Origin: an uncultured Pelagibacteraceae bacterium
GTDB taxonomy: Bacteria > Pseudomonadota > Alphaproteobacteria > Pelagibacterales > AG-422-B15
NCBI GenBank assembly: GCA_902533965.1
Contig: CACANZ010000003.1
Location: forward strand, 1-58,074
Length of the DNA stretch: 58,074 nucleotides
Reading direction: 5' to 3'
A model generated the notes under the pieces. That model saw only the letters and a list, made by a program, of their open reading frames with translations, had not been told where the DNA came from and searched no databases. This document shows positions 48,197-58,074 of the stretch, piece after piece (positions within the stretch are counted from its first letter, which is position 1; every line of letters starts with the position of its first letter). The translations under genes were made by a program, and so were the position numbers.

Positions 48197-48886
48197 TTAT
48201 TTTTCCTTCTTAACTTCTTTTTCTGATTTTACTGGTGTGGCTTCTATTTCTTTGATGCCATCTTTTTTAATTGAGTCCTCAACAACTAACCAAGTTCCCC
48301 TTGAGCCTGGCGTAGCTCCTTTTACACAGATTAGATTTTTTTGGTCATCAACCTTTACAACCTGTAAGCTTTGAAGAGTTTTGTGAACATCTCCGTATTG
48401 TCCCGCCATCTTTTTTCCTTTGAAAACTTTACCAGGGTCTTGGCACTGGCCTGTAGATCCATGACTTCGATGTGAAACTGAAACACCATGAGAGGCTCTC
48501 AAGCCGGAGAAATTATGACGTTTCATTACTCCAGCAAATCCTTTGCCCTTCGTGTAACCAGATACATCAATAAATTGACCTTCCTTAAAATGACTTGCTT
48601 TCAATTCATCTCCACTTTTAATCTCTTGGTCTTTACTAATTTCAAACTCTCTAAGATATTTATAAGCATCTGATTTTTTTTTATCAAAGAAGCCCTTCTG
48701 TGATTTTGATGTTTTTTTTAACTTGCAGGCACCAACCAATACCTTGTCTGAATTTTCATTTTCTGATGTAATTCGATCAATAATTTTACAATTTTCAACA
48801 TGAAGTACAGTAACAGGAATATTTGTTCCACTTTGAGTGTACAAATTACTCATTCCAATCTTTTTTGCTATAATACCTGATCTCAT
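48197..48886 (-). CDS. rplC: 50S ribosomal protein L3
   Basis: L3 of 229 residues near the peptidyl-transferase centre. It begins MRSGIIAKKIGMSNLYTQ and includes GKGFAGVMKRHNFSG and HRSHGSTGQCQDPGKVFKGKK followed by KMAGQYGDVHKT. The conserved Gln of GSTGQ is the methylated residue in E. coli. A 20-residue Glu/Lys-rich tail (EKEVKKEK) extends the C-terminus. Confidence 0.97.
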   Translation of the reverse strand: MRSGIIAKKIGMSNLYTQSGTNIPVTVLHVENCKIIDRITSENENSDKVLVGACKLKKTSKSQKGFFDKKKSDAYKYLREFEISKDQEIKSGDELKASHFKEGQFIDVSGYTKGKGFAGVMKRHNFSGLRASHGVSVSHRSHGSTGQCQDPGKVFKGKKMAGQYGDVHKTLQSLQVVKVDDQKNLICVKGATPGSRGTWLVVEDSIKKDGIKEIEATPVKSEKEVKKEK

Positions 48887-48889
48887 TTC

Positions 48890-49198
48890 TTATAATTTGA
48901 TTTCTACATCAACTCCTGAAGCTAAATCTAATTTCATTAGTGCATCGACTGTTTGTGGCGTTGGATCGACTATCTCTATTAATCTCTTATGAGTCCTGAT
49001 CTCGAATTGCTCTCTACTTTTTTTGTTAACATGGGGAGATCGAAGAACTGTAAACTTCTCATTATTTGTAGGTAATGGTATTGGGCCTTTCACCATTGCT
49101 CCAGTTCTTTTAGCTGTATCAACGATTTCTACTGATGATTTATCGAGTACACCATGGTCAAAAGCCTTCAATCTTATTTTGATATTTTGATTTTCCAT
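48890..49198 (-). CDS. rpsJ: 30S ribosomal protein S10
   Basis: S10 of 102 residues, also NusE in transcription antitermination. It reads [39 protein letters not shown] and [15 protein letters not shown]. It follows fusA by 9 bases; the tuf gene that normally lies between them is absent and there is no room for a promoter. Confidence 0.98.
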   Translation of the reverse strand: MENQNIKIRLKAFDHGVLDKSSVEIVDTAKRTGAMVKGPIPLPTNNEKFTVLRSPHVNKKSREQFEIRTHKRLIEIVDPTPQTVDALMKLDLASGVDVEIKL

Positions 49199-49207
49199 TT
49201 TAATTAT

Positions 49208-51283
49208 TTACGCAAATTTTGCTTTTACCTCATCTTGAACGTTTTGAGGTACTTGCTCATAATGATCAAAAAACATTGAATACTGAGCTCTTCCCTGAGT
49301 CATAGACCGTAATGTGTTGACATAGCCAAACATATTGGCAAGAGGCACCATTGAGCTAATTGCTGTTGTATTACCTCTAGCTTCACTTCCACTAACTTGA
49401 CCTCTTCGACTACTCAAATCGCCTATAACATCCCCCATAAACTCTTCAGGCGTAACTACCTCAACTCTCATAACAGGCTCAAGAAGTTTTGGGCCTGCTT
49501 TTTGACAAGCATCTTTAAATGCCATCCTTCCAGCTATCTCAAAAGCTAAACTACTAGAGTCTACATCGTGATATTTACCATCTATTAATGTTACCTTATA
49601 ATCAATTATGGGAAACCCGGCTATGACGCCGGTATCAGCAACGCCCTCAATTCCTTTTTCAACTCCTGGGATATACTCTTTAGGTATATTACCTCCCTTA
49701 ATTTTGTCTTCAAATAATCTTCCTGTCCCCGGTTCACATCCCTCAACAATGATTTTTACTTCAGCGAACTGACCAGCTCCTCCACTTTGTTTTTTATGTG
49801 TATATGTTACCTCAACCTCTTTAGATATTGTTTCTCTGTAAGCAACCTGTGGAGCTCCTACATTAGCTTCAACTTTGAACTCTCGTTTCATTCGGTCAAC
49901 AATAATATCCAAATGAAGCTCTCCCATTCCTTTAATGACGGTTTGCCCAGACTCGTCATCAGAAGTTACTCTAAAAGAAGGATCTTCTTTAGCAAGTCGA
50001 GCAAGGGCCTCACCCATTTTTTCTTGGTCAGCTTTTGTTTTCGGCTCGACAGCGATTTCAATAACTGGATCAGGAAAATCCATTGACTCTAATATGATTG
50101 GCTTTTGAGAGTCACATAGTGTTTCACCAGTTATAGTATCTTTTAGCCCTGCTATCGCAACAATGTCACCAGCATATGCAGTTTTAATATCTTCTCTGTT
50201 ATTTGCATGCATAAGTAGCATTCTTCCAATTCTTTCCTTATCACCTTTAACGGAGTTCATGATTGTTGAACCGGCTTCTAACTTTCCTGAATAAATTCTT
50301 GTAAACGTGAGAGAACCTACAAAAGGATCGTTTGCAACTTTAAATGCTAATGCAGAAAAAGGCTCGTCATCTGATGCTTTTCTTATTTCTTCTTCTTCTT
50401 TACCTGCTATGTTGCCTGTAGCTTGTTGTACCTCACTTGGATCCGGCATAAAGTTTACTATGGCGTCTAAGAGTGGTTGTACGCCTTTATTTTTAAATGC
50501 ACTTCCAGTTAAAATTGGAACAAACTCAAAATTGATTGTACCTTTTCTAATACAACGGTTGAGCGTTTCTTCATCAGGCTCTTCCCCGTCTAAATATTTT
50601 TCTAAAACCTCTTCATCTTGCTCAACTGCCATTTCTACCATTTCAGATCGATATTTTTCAGCAGTCTCTTTTAATTCTTCTGGAATCTCTGCGTACTCGT
50701 ATTTAGCTCCAAGGTCTTCATTTGCCCAAACAATTGCTTTATTTTTTACAAGATCAATGACACCCTTAAGATCAGACTCACTTCCATAGGGAATTTGTAA
50801 AACTAAAGCATTTGCTTGAAGTCTGTCTTTAATCATATCAAGACATTTATAGAAATCAGCTCCGGTACGATCCATTTTGTTAACAAAGCACATTCTTGGA
50901 ACCTTGTATCTATTCGCTTGTCTCCATACAGTTTCTGTCTGGGGTTCAACACCAGCTACACCATCAAATACTGCCACAGCACCGTCAAGAACTCTAAGTG
51001 ATCTCTCAACTTCAATAGTAAAGTCAACGTGGCCTGGAGTATCAATTATATTAATTCTATGATCATTCCAAAAACATGTAGTTGCTGCTGAAGTAATTGT
51101 AATTCCTCTTTCTTGCTCTTGTTCCATCCAGTCCATAGTAGCTGCACCATCATGAACTTCTCCAATTTTGTGACTTTTACCGGTGTAATAAAGTATTCTT
51201 TCAGTAGTAGTAGTTTTCCCTGCATCAATGTGAGCCATGATTCCTATATTACGGTATTTCTGCAGTGCGTATTCTCTTGTCAT
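49208..51283 (-). CDS. fusA: Elongation factor G
   Basis: A GTPase that drives tRNA-mRNA translocation and, with RRF, ribosome recycling. I start it at ATG 51283 ([18 protein letters not shown], 691 residues) because an AGGTGG ribosome-binding sequence lies four bases upstream; an ORF start at 51304 would run through the rpsG stop region. G1 is [11 protein letters not shown]3 DTPGHVDF, G4 NKMD. Domains II-V follow, ending [18 protein letters not shown]. There is no duplication or fusion. Confidence 0.98.
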   Translation of the reverse strand: MTREYALQKYRNIGIMAHIDAGKTTTTERILYYTGKSHKIGEVHDGAATMDWMEQEQERGITITSAATTCFWNDHRINIIDTPGHVDFTIEVERSLRVLDGAVAVFDGVAGVEPQTETVWRQANRYKVPRMCFVNKMDRTGADFYKCLDMIKDRLQANALVLQIPYGSESDLKGVIDLVKNKAIVWANEDLGAKYEYAEIPEELKETAEKYRSEMVEMAVEQDEEVLEKYLDGEEPDEETLNRCIRKGTINFEFVPILTGSAFKNKGVQPLLDAIVNFMPDPSEVQQATGNIAGKEEEEIRKASDDEPFSALAFKVANDPFVGSLTFTRIYSGKLEAGSTIMNSVKGDKERIGRMLLMHANNREDIKTAYAGDIVAIAGLKDTITGETLCDSQKPIILESMDFPDPVIEIAVEPKTKADQEKMGEALARLAKEDPSFRVTSDDESGQTVIKGMGELHLDIIVDRMKREFKVEANVGAPQVAYRETISKEVEVTYTHKKQSGGAGQFAEVKIIVEGCEPGTGRLFEDKIKGGNIPKEYIPGVEKGIEGVADTGVIAGFPIIDYKVTLIDGKYHDVDSSSLAFEIAGRMAFKDACQKAGPKLLEPVMRVEVVTPEEFMGDVIGDLSSRRGQVSGSEARGNTTAISSMVPLANMFGYVNTLRSMTQGRAQYSMFFDHYEQVPQNVQDEVKAKFA

Positions 51284-51284
51284 A

Positions 51285-51755
<471 letters not shown>

Positions 51756-52127
51756 TTATTTAGGTTTCTTCGTTCCATATAATGAACGACGTTGTTTTCG
51801 CTCACCAACACCTTGAGTATCTAAAACTCCTCTTACAGTGTGATATCGAACTCCTGGCAGATCTTTAACACGACCGCCTCGAATTAATATTACTGAGTGT
51901 TCCTGTAAATTATGGCCCTCACCTCCAATATAACTTGTAACTTCAAATCCATTTGTAAGTCTAACTCTCGCAACTTTTCGTAACGCTGAGTTAGGTTTTT
52001 TAGGGGTAGTTGTATAAACTCTAGTACAAACACCTCGCTTTTGAGGATTTGCTTTTAATGCTGGAACCTTATTTCTTTTTTGAACTTTGGTTCTAGGTTT
52101 TCTAATTAGCTGACTTATAGTCGGCAT
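51756..52127 (-). CDS. rpsL: 30S ribosomal protein S12
   Basis: S12 of 123 residues at the decoding centre. It has [38 protein letters not shown] and [23 protein letters not shown] followed by VRYHTVRG. The Lys residues whose mutation gives streptomycin resistance (in TPKKPNS and GRVKDLPG) are wild type. A GGAG ribosome-binding site precedes the ATG, and the leader from the promoter at 52230-52257 is about 96 bases. Confidence 0.98.
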   Translation of the reverse strand: MPTISQLIRKPRTKVQKRNKVPALKANPQKRGVCTRVYTTTPKKPNSALRKVARVRLTNGFEVTSYIGGEGHNLQEHSVILIRGGRVKDLPGVRYHTVRGVLDTQGVGERKQRRSLYGTKKPK

Positions 52128-52229
52128 AAAATATCTCCAGTCTTTACAACTTAAAGGTTAACTATTTTAAAAAAATTAATAAAAAGTAGCGTTTAGATTT
52201 CTCTACCGCCTACTATTTAAGAATGCCGA

Positions 52230-52257
52230 ATAATACTTAATAGTTTTTGCAGGTCAA
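52230..52257 (-). promoter_or_regulatory. Sigma70-type promoter of the str operon (rpsL)
   Basis: On the minus strand, TTGACC (52252-52257) and TATTAT (52230-52235) are separated by 16 bases; each matches the consensus at 5 of 6 positions. It begins only 9 bases after the rpoC stop, in the 139-base gap that is the longest in the window. Expected start of transcription is about 52223. No intrinsic terminator lies between rpoC and it, so read-through from rpoBC may add to expression. Confidence 0.7.
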
Positions 52258-52266
52258 CAAAATTTA

Positions 52267-55200
52267 TTAGGAATTCTCCTGTATTTCGGCTGATTCTTGC
52301 TCTTTCTTTGCCTGAATTGCCTCAATTTCAATTTTTGCCTCTTTATCCAACAATTTTGCCTTATTTTCAATTTGATTGAAGGTTCTTCCTGTTCCTGCTG
52401 GAATTAACCTTCCGACAATTACGTTCTCTTTGAGTCCCTCAAGGCGATCCATTTTACCTTTTATCGACGCGTCAGTTAGAATTCTTGTTGTTTCTTGGAA
52501 AGATGCAGCTGAAATGAAAGATCTTGTTTGAAGAGATGCTTTTGTAATACCAAGCAATACAGGTTTTGCTATTGCAGGTTTCTTTCCTTCACTTTCTAGC
52601 TGTTCATTTGTAGTCAAAAATTCAAATCTATCAATTTCTTCACCTTTGATAAATGAGCTATCACCAATTTCAGTAATATGGACTTTTTGTAACATTTGCC
52701 TGCATAGTACTTCGATGTGCTTATCGTTAATTAATACGCCTTGCAGCCTATAAACCTCTTGTACTTCATTGATAAGATAGTCAGCTAAAGCTTCGATACC
52801 CAAAATTTCTAAAATGTCATGAGGGTCTGGGTTTCCATCTAATAAGTAATCTCCCTTCTCAATAGTTTCACCTTCTTGATAAGCTATATGCTTTCCTTTT
52901 GGTATTAAAACTTCTACAGGGTCACCATCTTTTTCAGGAGTAATAATGACTTTTTGTTTTCCTCTAATATCTTTTCCAAAAGAAATGACTCCAGAAGTCT
53001 CAGAAATGATTGCGTGATCTTTTGGTTTTCTTGCTTCAAATAACTCTGCAACCCTCGGCAAACCTCCAGTGATATCTTTTGTTTTTGAAGCAGCCTTTGG
53101 AGTTCTGGCTAGAACATCTCCCGCATGAACTTCCGATCCATCTGCCACAGAAAGAATTGAGTCAGGAGGCAAGAAGTATCTGGCTTCATTACCATTTGCA
53201 AGGAGTATAACTTCGCCTTTTTTATCTCTAAGTGTTATTCTCGGCTTTAATTCACTTCCTTTTGGATCTGATTTCCAATCCTTAACCTTGGTGTATGTTA
53301 ATCCTGTTTTTTCTTCAGTTTCCTCAATAAGAGAAATTCCTTCTTCCATATCCACATAATTAGCAGTTCCTGACTTTTCTGAAATAACTGGATTTGTAAA
53401 CGGATCCCATTCACAAATTTTTGTCCCACTATTTACTTTAGAGTCTTCCTGTACTAATATTTTTGTACCATAAGGAACTTTATAATTTGCAAGTTCTCTT
53501 CCATTCTTATCGTGAATTGCTAATTGACAATTTCGGCCCATAACAATCAGGTCATTATTACTATCTTCAACAGTATTTTTATTTAAAATTTTAAATATTC
53601 CATCAGTGTTAATCTCTATAAATGATTGATCGTTAATTTGGGCAGCGCCACCGATGTGGAAGGTCCTCATGGTAAGCTGTGTACCGGGCTCACCTATTGA
53701 TTGAGCGGCTATCATTCCAACAGCTTCACCTTCATTTACAAGGAATCCTCTAGCTAAATCACGACCATAACATTTTACGCATATACCTCTTTTACTATCA
53801 CACGTTAGTGGAGACCGAATATAAACACTTTGTATGCCTGCCGTTTCAATTTTTTCTGCAACAACCTCATCTACATAATCATCTTTTTTCGCAATATTTT
53901 CGCCAGTAATTGGATGGTTTACATCGTTCTGAAGGAACCTACCTAATACTCTGTCTGCTATAGAAATTATTACTTCTCCTCCCTCAACAACATCTGAAAT
54001 CCATACTCCACTATCTGTTCCACAGTCAGGTTCAGAGATAGTGCAATCCTGAGCAACATCACAAAGCCTTCTAGTTAAATACCCAGAGTTCGCAGTTTTT
54101 AGAGCGGTATCTGCAAGGCCTTTTCTAGCACCATGGGTTGAATTGAAGTACTCTAGTACATTCAATCCTTCTTTAAAGTTTGAGATAATAGGTGTTTCAA
54201 TTATATCGCCAGATGGCTTAGCCATAAGACCTCTCATGCCAGATAATTGTTTCATTTGTGCTGCAGAACCACGAGCACCAGAGTTTGCCATCATATAAAT
54301 TGAATTTATTGGCATTTCCCTTTTAGTATCGTCATCAAATTTTTTGGATGATATTTCATTCATCATTTCCTGAGCAACACGGTCAGTACATTTAGCCCAC
54401 GCATCAATTACTTTATTATATTTCTCCCGATTAGTAATAAGACCATCATTGTATTGTTTTTCATATTTTTCTATTTGACCAGCTGTTTCAGAAACAAGTT
54501 TTTCTTTTGTCTCCGGAATTATCATATCATCTTTACCAAAAGAAATACCTGCCTTGTATGCATAATGAAAGCCCAAAGCCATTAATTGATCAGCGAATAT
54601 CACTGTATCTTTTTGCCCACAGTATCTGTAAACAGTATCAATAAGGCTTGATATTTCTTTTTTACCTAAAAGCCTATTTACTAGTTTAGGATCAAGATCT
54701 TTATGCTGCGGGACGAGGTTCCAAAGCAACATTCTACCTGGTGTTGTCTCAATTCTTTTTAATTTTTTGTTACCTTCTGGATCAATGAAATTAATTCTAG
54801 CATGAACTTTTGCATGGACTGTTGTTGCATTATTTTCAAGAGCTTGCTGTACTTCATAAATATCTTTAAATACAGATCCTTGTCCTGGCTCATTTTCTTT
54901 TTCTTGCGATAGATAATAAATACCTAAGACGATATCCTGACTTGGAACAATGACTGGTTTTCCGTTTGCAGGATTAAGTATGTTGTTTGTTGACATCATA
55001 AGAACTCTCGCCTCAAGCTGGGCTTCTAAACTTAAAGGCACGTGTACAGCCATCTGATCGCCATCAAAGTCTGCGTTGAACGCAGTACATACTAAAGGAT
55101 GAAGTTGGATTGCCTTACCTTCAATTAAAACTGGCTCAAAGGCCTGTACACCGAGTCTATGTAAAGTCGGTGCTCTGTTTAGTATTACTGGATGCTCCCT

Positions 55201-56454
55201 AATTACACGGTCTAGTACATCCCATACTTCTGGACGTTCTTTCTCAACCATTTTCTTGGCTTGTTTTAATGTCGTGGCTAAACCTAGAGACTCCAACCTT
55301 GCGTATATAAATGGTTTAAATAGCTCGATAGCCATTTTTTTTGGCAAGCCACATTGATGAAGTTTTAATTCTGGACCAACAACAATTACAGATCTTCCAG
55401 AGTAATCAACCCTTTTTCCCAATAAGTTCTGTCTAAATCGACCCTGTTTACCTTTAAGCATTTCTGCCAGCGATTTGAGAGGTCTTTTATTTGTTCCAGT
55501 GATGACTCTTCCTCTTCTTCCATTATCAAACAACGCATCAACGGACTCTTGAAGCATTCTTTTTTCATTTCTTATTATTATATCTGGAGCTCTTAATTCA
55601 ATTAATCTAGACAATCTATTATTTCTATTGATTACTCTTCTGTATAGATCATTCAAATCACTTGATGCAAATCTTCCTCCATCAAGTGGAACAAGTGGTC
55701 TTAATTCTGGCGGGATGACAGGTACAGAGGTTAAAATCATCCACTCAGGTCTATTTCCTGATGATATAAAGGCTTCAAAAATTTTAATTCTTTTTACAAG
55801 CTTTTCTGACAGCGCAACAGCTTTCGTCTCAGAAAGTTTTGTACGTAATGCTTCAAGCTCTTGCTCAAGTTCTATTCTTTCAAGAACTTTTCTGACTGCC
55901 TCAGCTCCTATACCAGCTGAAAAAGAATCTTCTCCATATTCTTCTTTAGCTTTCTCTAACTCTTCTTCATCAAGGAGCTGGTTTTGAATTAGAGGAGTTA
56001 GTCCTGGCTCAGTAACCATGAATTTTTCAAAATAAAGAACTTTTTCAAGATCTTTAAGCTTCATATCCATCATGAGAGCTATACGGCTTGGAAGCGATTT
56101 TAAAAACCATATATGTGCAACAGGAGCAGCTAATTGAATATGCCCCATTCTCTCTCTTCTGACATCCTTTTTTGTTACCTCGACACCGCATTTTTCACAA
56201 ATGATACCTTTGAATTTCATTCTTTTATATTTACCACAAAGACATTCATAATCTTTAATTGGCCCAAAAATTCTAGCGCAGAAAAGACCATCCCTCTCTG
56301 GTTTGAAAGTTCTATAATTTATTGTTTCAGGCTTTTTTATTTCACCATATGACCATGATAATATTCTCTCTGGACTCGCAATTGAAATTTTTACCTGATT
56401 AAAGTCATCTCTTGATGCGGCAGGATTGAAAATATTCATTAACGATTGACTCAT
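52267..56454 (-). CDS. rpoC: RNA polymerase beta' subunit
   Basis: The catalytic clamp subunit, 1395 residues. The active-site Mg2+ is held by Asp462, Asp464 and Asp466 of [12 protein letters not shown]. The N-terminal zinc site shows [19 protein letters not shown], and the second zinc site [16 protein letters not shown] is C-terminal. The trigger loop region contains [10 protein letters not shown]. Length and domain order fit proteobacterial RpoC. It begins 9 bases after the rpoB stop. Confidence 0.98.
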   Translation of the reverse strand: MSQSLMNIFNPAASRDDFNQVKISIASPERILSWSYGEIKKPETINYRTFKPERDGLFCARIFGPIKDYECLCGKYKRMKFKGIICEKCGVEVTKKDVRRERMGHIQLAAPVAHIWFLKSLPSRIALMMDMKLKDLEKVLYFEKFMVTEPGLTPLIQNQLLDEEELEKAKEEYGEDSFSAGIGAEAVRKVLERIELEQELEALRTKLSETKAVALSEKLVKRIKIFEAFISSGNRPEWMILTSVPVIPPELRPLVPLDGGRFASSDLNDLYRRVINRNNRLSRLIELRAPDIIIRNEKRMLQESVDALFDNGRRGRVITGTNKRPLKSLAEMLKGKQGRFRQNLLGKRVDYSGRSVIVVGPELKLHQCGLPKKMAIELFKPFIYARLESLGLATTLKQAKKMVEKERPEVWDVLDRVIREHPVILNRAPTLHRLGVQAFEPVLIEGKAIQLHPLVCTAFNADFDGDQMAVHVPLSLEAQLEARVLMMSTNNILNPANGKPVIVPSQDIVLGIYYLSQEKENEPGQGSVFKDIYEVQQALENNATTVHAKVHARINFIDPEGNKKLKRIETTPGRMLLWNLVPQHKDLDPKLVNRLLGKKEISSLIDTVYRYCGQKDTVIFADQLMALGFHYAYKAGISFGKDDMIIPETKEKLVSETAGQIEKYEKQYNDGLITNREKYNKVIDAWAKCTDRVAQEMMNEISSKKFDDDTKREMPINSIYMMANSGARGSAAQMKQLSGMRGLMAKPSGDIIETPIISNFKEGLNVLEYFNSTHGARKGLADTALKTANSGYLTRRLCDVAQDCTISEPDCGTDSGVWISDVVEGGEVIISIADRVLGRFLQNDVNHPITGENIAKKDDYVDEVVAEKIETAGIQSVYIRSPLTCDSKRGICVKCYGRDLARGFLVNEGEAVGMIAAQSIGEPGTQLTMRTFHIGGAAQINDQSFIEINTDGIFKILNKNTVEDSNNDLIVMGRNCQLAIHDKNGRELANYKVPYGTKILVQEDSKVNSGTKICEWDPFTNPVISEKSGTANYVDMEEGISLIEETEEKTGLTYTKVKDWKSDPKGSELKPRITLRDKKGEVILLANGNEARYFLPPDSILSVADGSEVHAGDVLARTPKAASKTKDITGGLPRVAELFEARKPKDHAIISETSGVISFGKDIRGKQKVIITPEKDGDPVEVLIPKGKHIAYQEGETIEKGDYLLDGNPDPHDILEILGIEALADYLINEVQEVYRLQGVLINDKHIEVLCRQMLQKVHITEIGDSSFIKGEEIDRFEFLTTNEQLESEGKKPAIAKPVLLGITKASLQTRSFISAASFQETTRILTDASIKGKMDRLEGLKENVIVGRLIPAGTGRTFNQIENKAKLLDKEAKIEIEAIQAKKEQESAEIQENS

Positions 56455-56463
56455 AGCTTTTTC

Positions 56464-58074
<1,611 letters not shown>

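Noticed and set aside
50307..50789. A 160-residue open frame opposite fusA
   Set aside because: It is antisense to a conserved region of EF-G, rich in Ser/Leu as expected for a shadow frame, and has no recognisable domain.

Overview
The window is a gene-dense, AT-rich piece of a bacterial chromosome made almost entirely of housekeeping genes. The gene order points to an alphaproteobacterium: dapA-smpB-folK-rsh-pyrE-pdxJ-acpS-lepB-rnc-era-recO-parC, and a ribosomal block rpoB-rpoC-rpsL-rpsG-fusA-rpsJ...secY-adk-rpsM-rpsK-rpoA-rplQ with adk between secY and rpsM. Low GC, gaps of a few bases, many ATGA or TAATG start/stop overlaps and overlapping convergent gene ends suggest a streamlined, probably marine, free-living lineage (SAR11/HIMB59-like style). 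The exact lineage cannot be fixed without a phylogeny. No rRNA, CRISPR array, insertion sequence, integrase, prophage or restriction system was seen.

Layout. (1) 1-1002, +: 3' part of hemB. (2) 991-14050, -: a long tightly packed series running from dapA through smpB, folK, rsh, pyrE, pdxJ, acpS, lepB, rnc, era, recO and parC, and ending in a PuuB-like amine oxidoreductase and a 3-hydroxyisobutyrate dehydrogenase-type enzyme. (3) 14131-16245, +: lytic transglycosylase slt. (4) 16257-19588, -: gatC-gatA-gatB followed by tRNA-Ser(GCU). (5) 19620-28479, +: ruvX-pyrB-plsY, topA, then a PuuC-like aldehyde dehydrogenase, a HAD hydrolase, a RidA-family protein, a GDPD phosphodiesterase and panC. (6) 28476-29852, -: mgtE. 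(7) 29896-31603, +: lipB and a gamma-butyrobetaine-hydroxylase-like dioxygenase. (8) 31596-36031, -: propionyl-CoA carboxylase pccB-pccA and an RluC/RluD-type pseudouridine synthase. (9) 36086-58074, -: RNA polymerase, the str, S10, spc and alpha ribosomal clusters, secY and adk.

The genes mainly serve information flow (RNA polymerase, ribosome, EF-G, tRNA amidation, topoisomerases, RNase III/Era/RecO, SmpB), stringent response, pyrimidine, B6, folate, pantothenate and lipoate biosynthesis, envelope maintenance, and a little catabolism of amines, branched-chain intermediates and propionyl-CoA. Two good sigma70-type promoters were read in the ribosomal block, one before rpsL and one before rpsM. 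Both have TTGACC, a 16-base spacer and a near-perfect -10.

The most striking anomaly is in rpoB. An A6 run on the coding strand (57808-57813) puts the conserved GEK-ATDVKD stretch out of frame, so this essential gene reads as two ORFs. That is an assembly or sequencing error, a real mutation rescued by slippage, or recoding. I did not find a convincing new multi-gene system here. There is no gene-free stretch above 300 bases; the longest gap is 139 bases (52128-52266) and holds the rpsL promoter.
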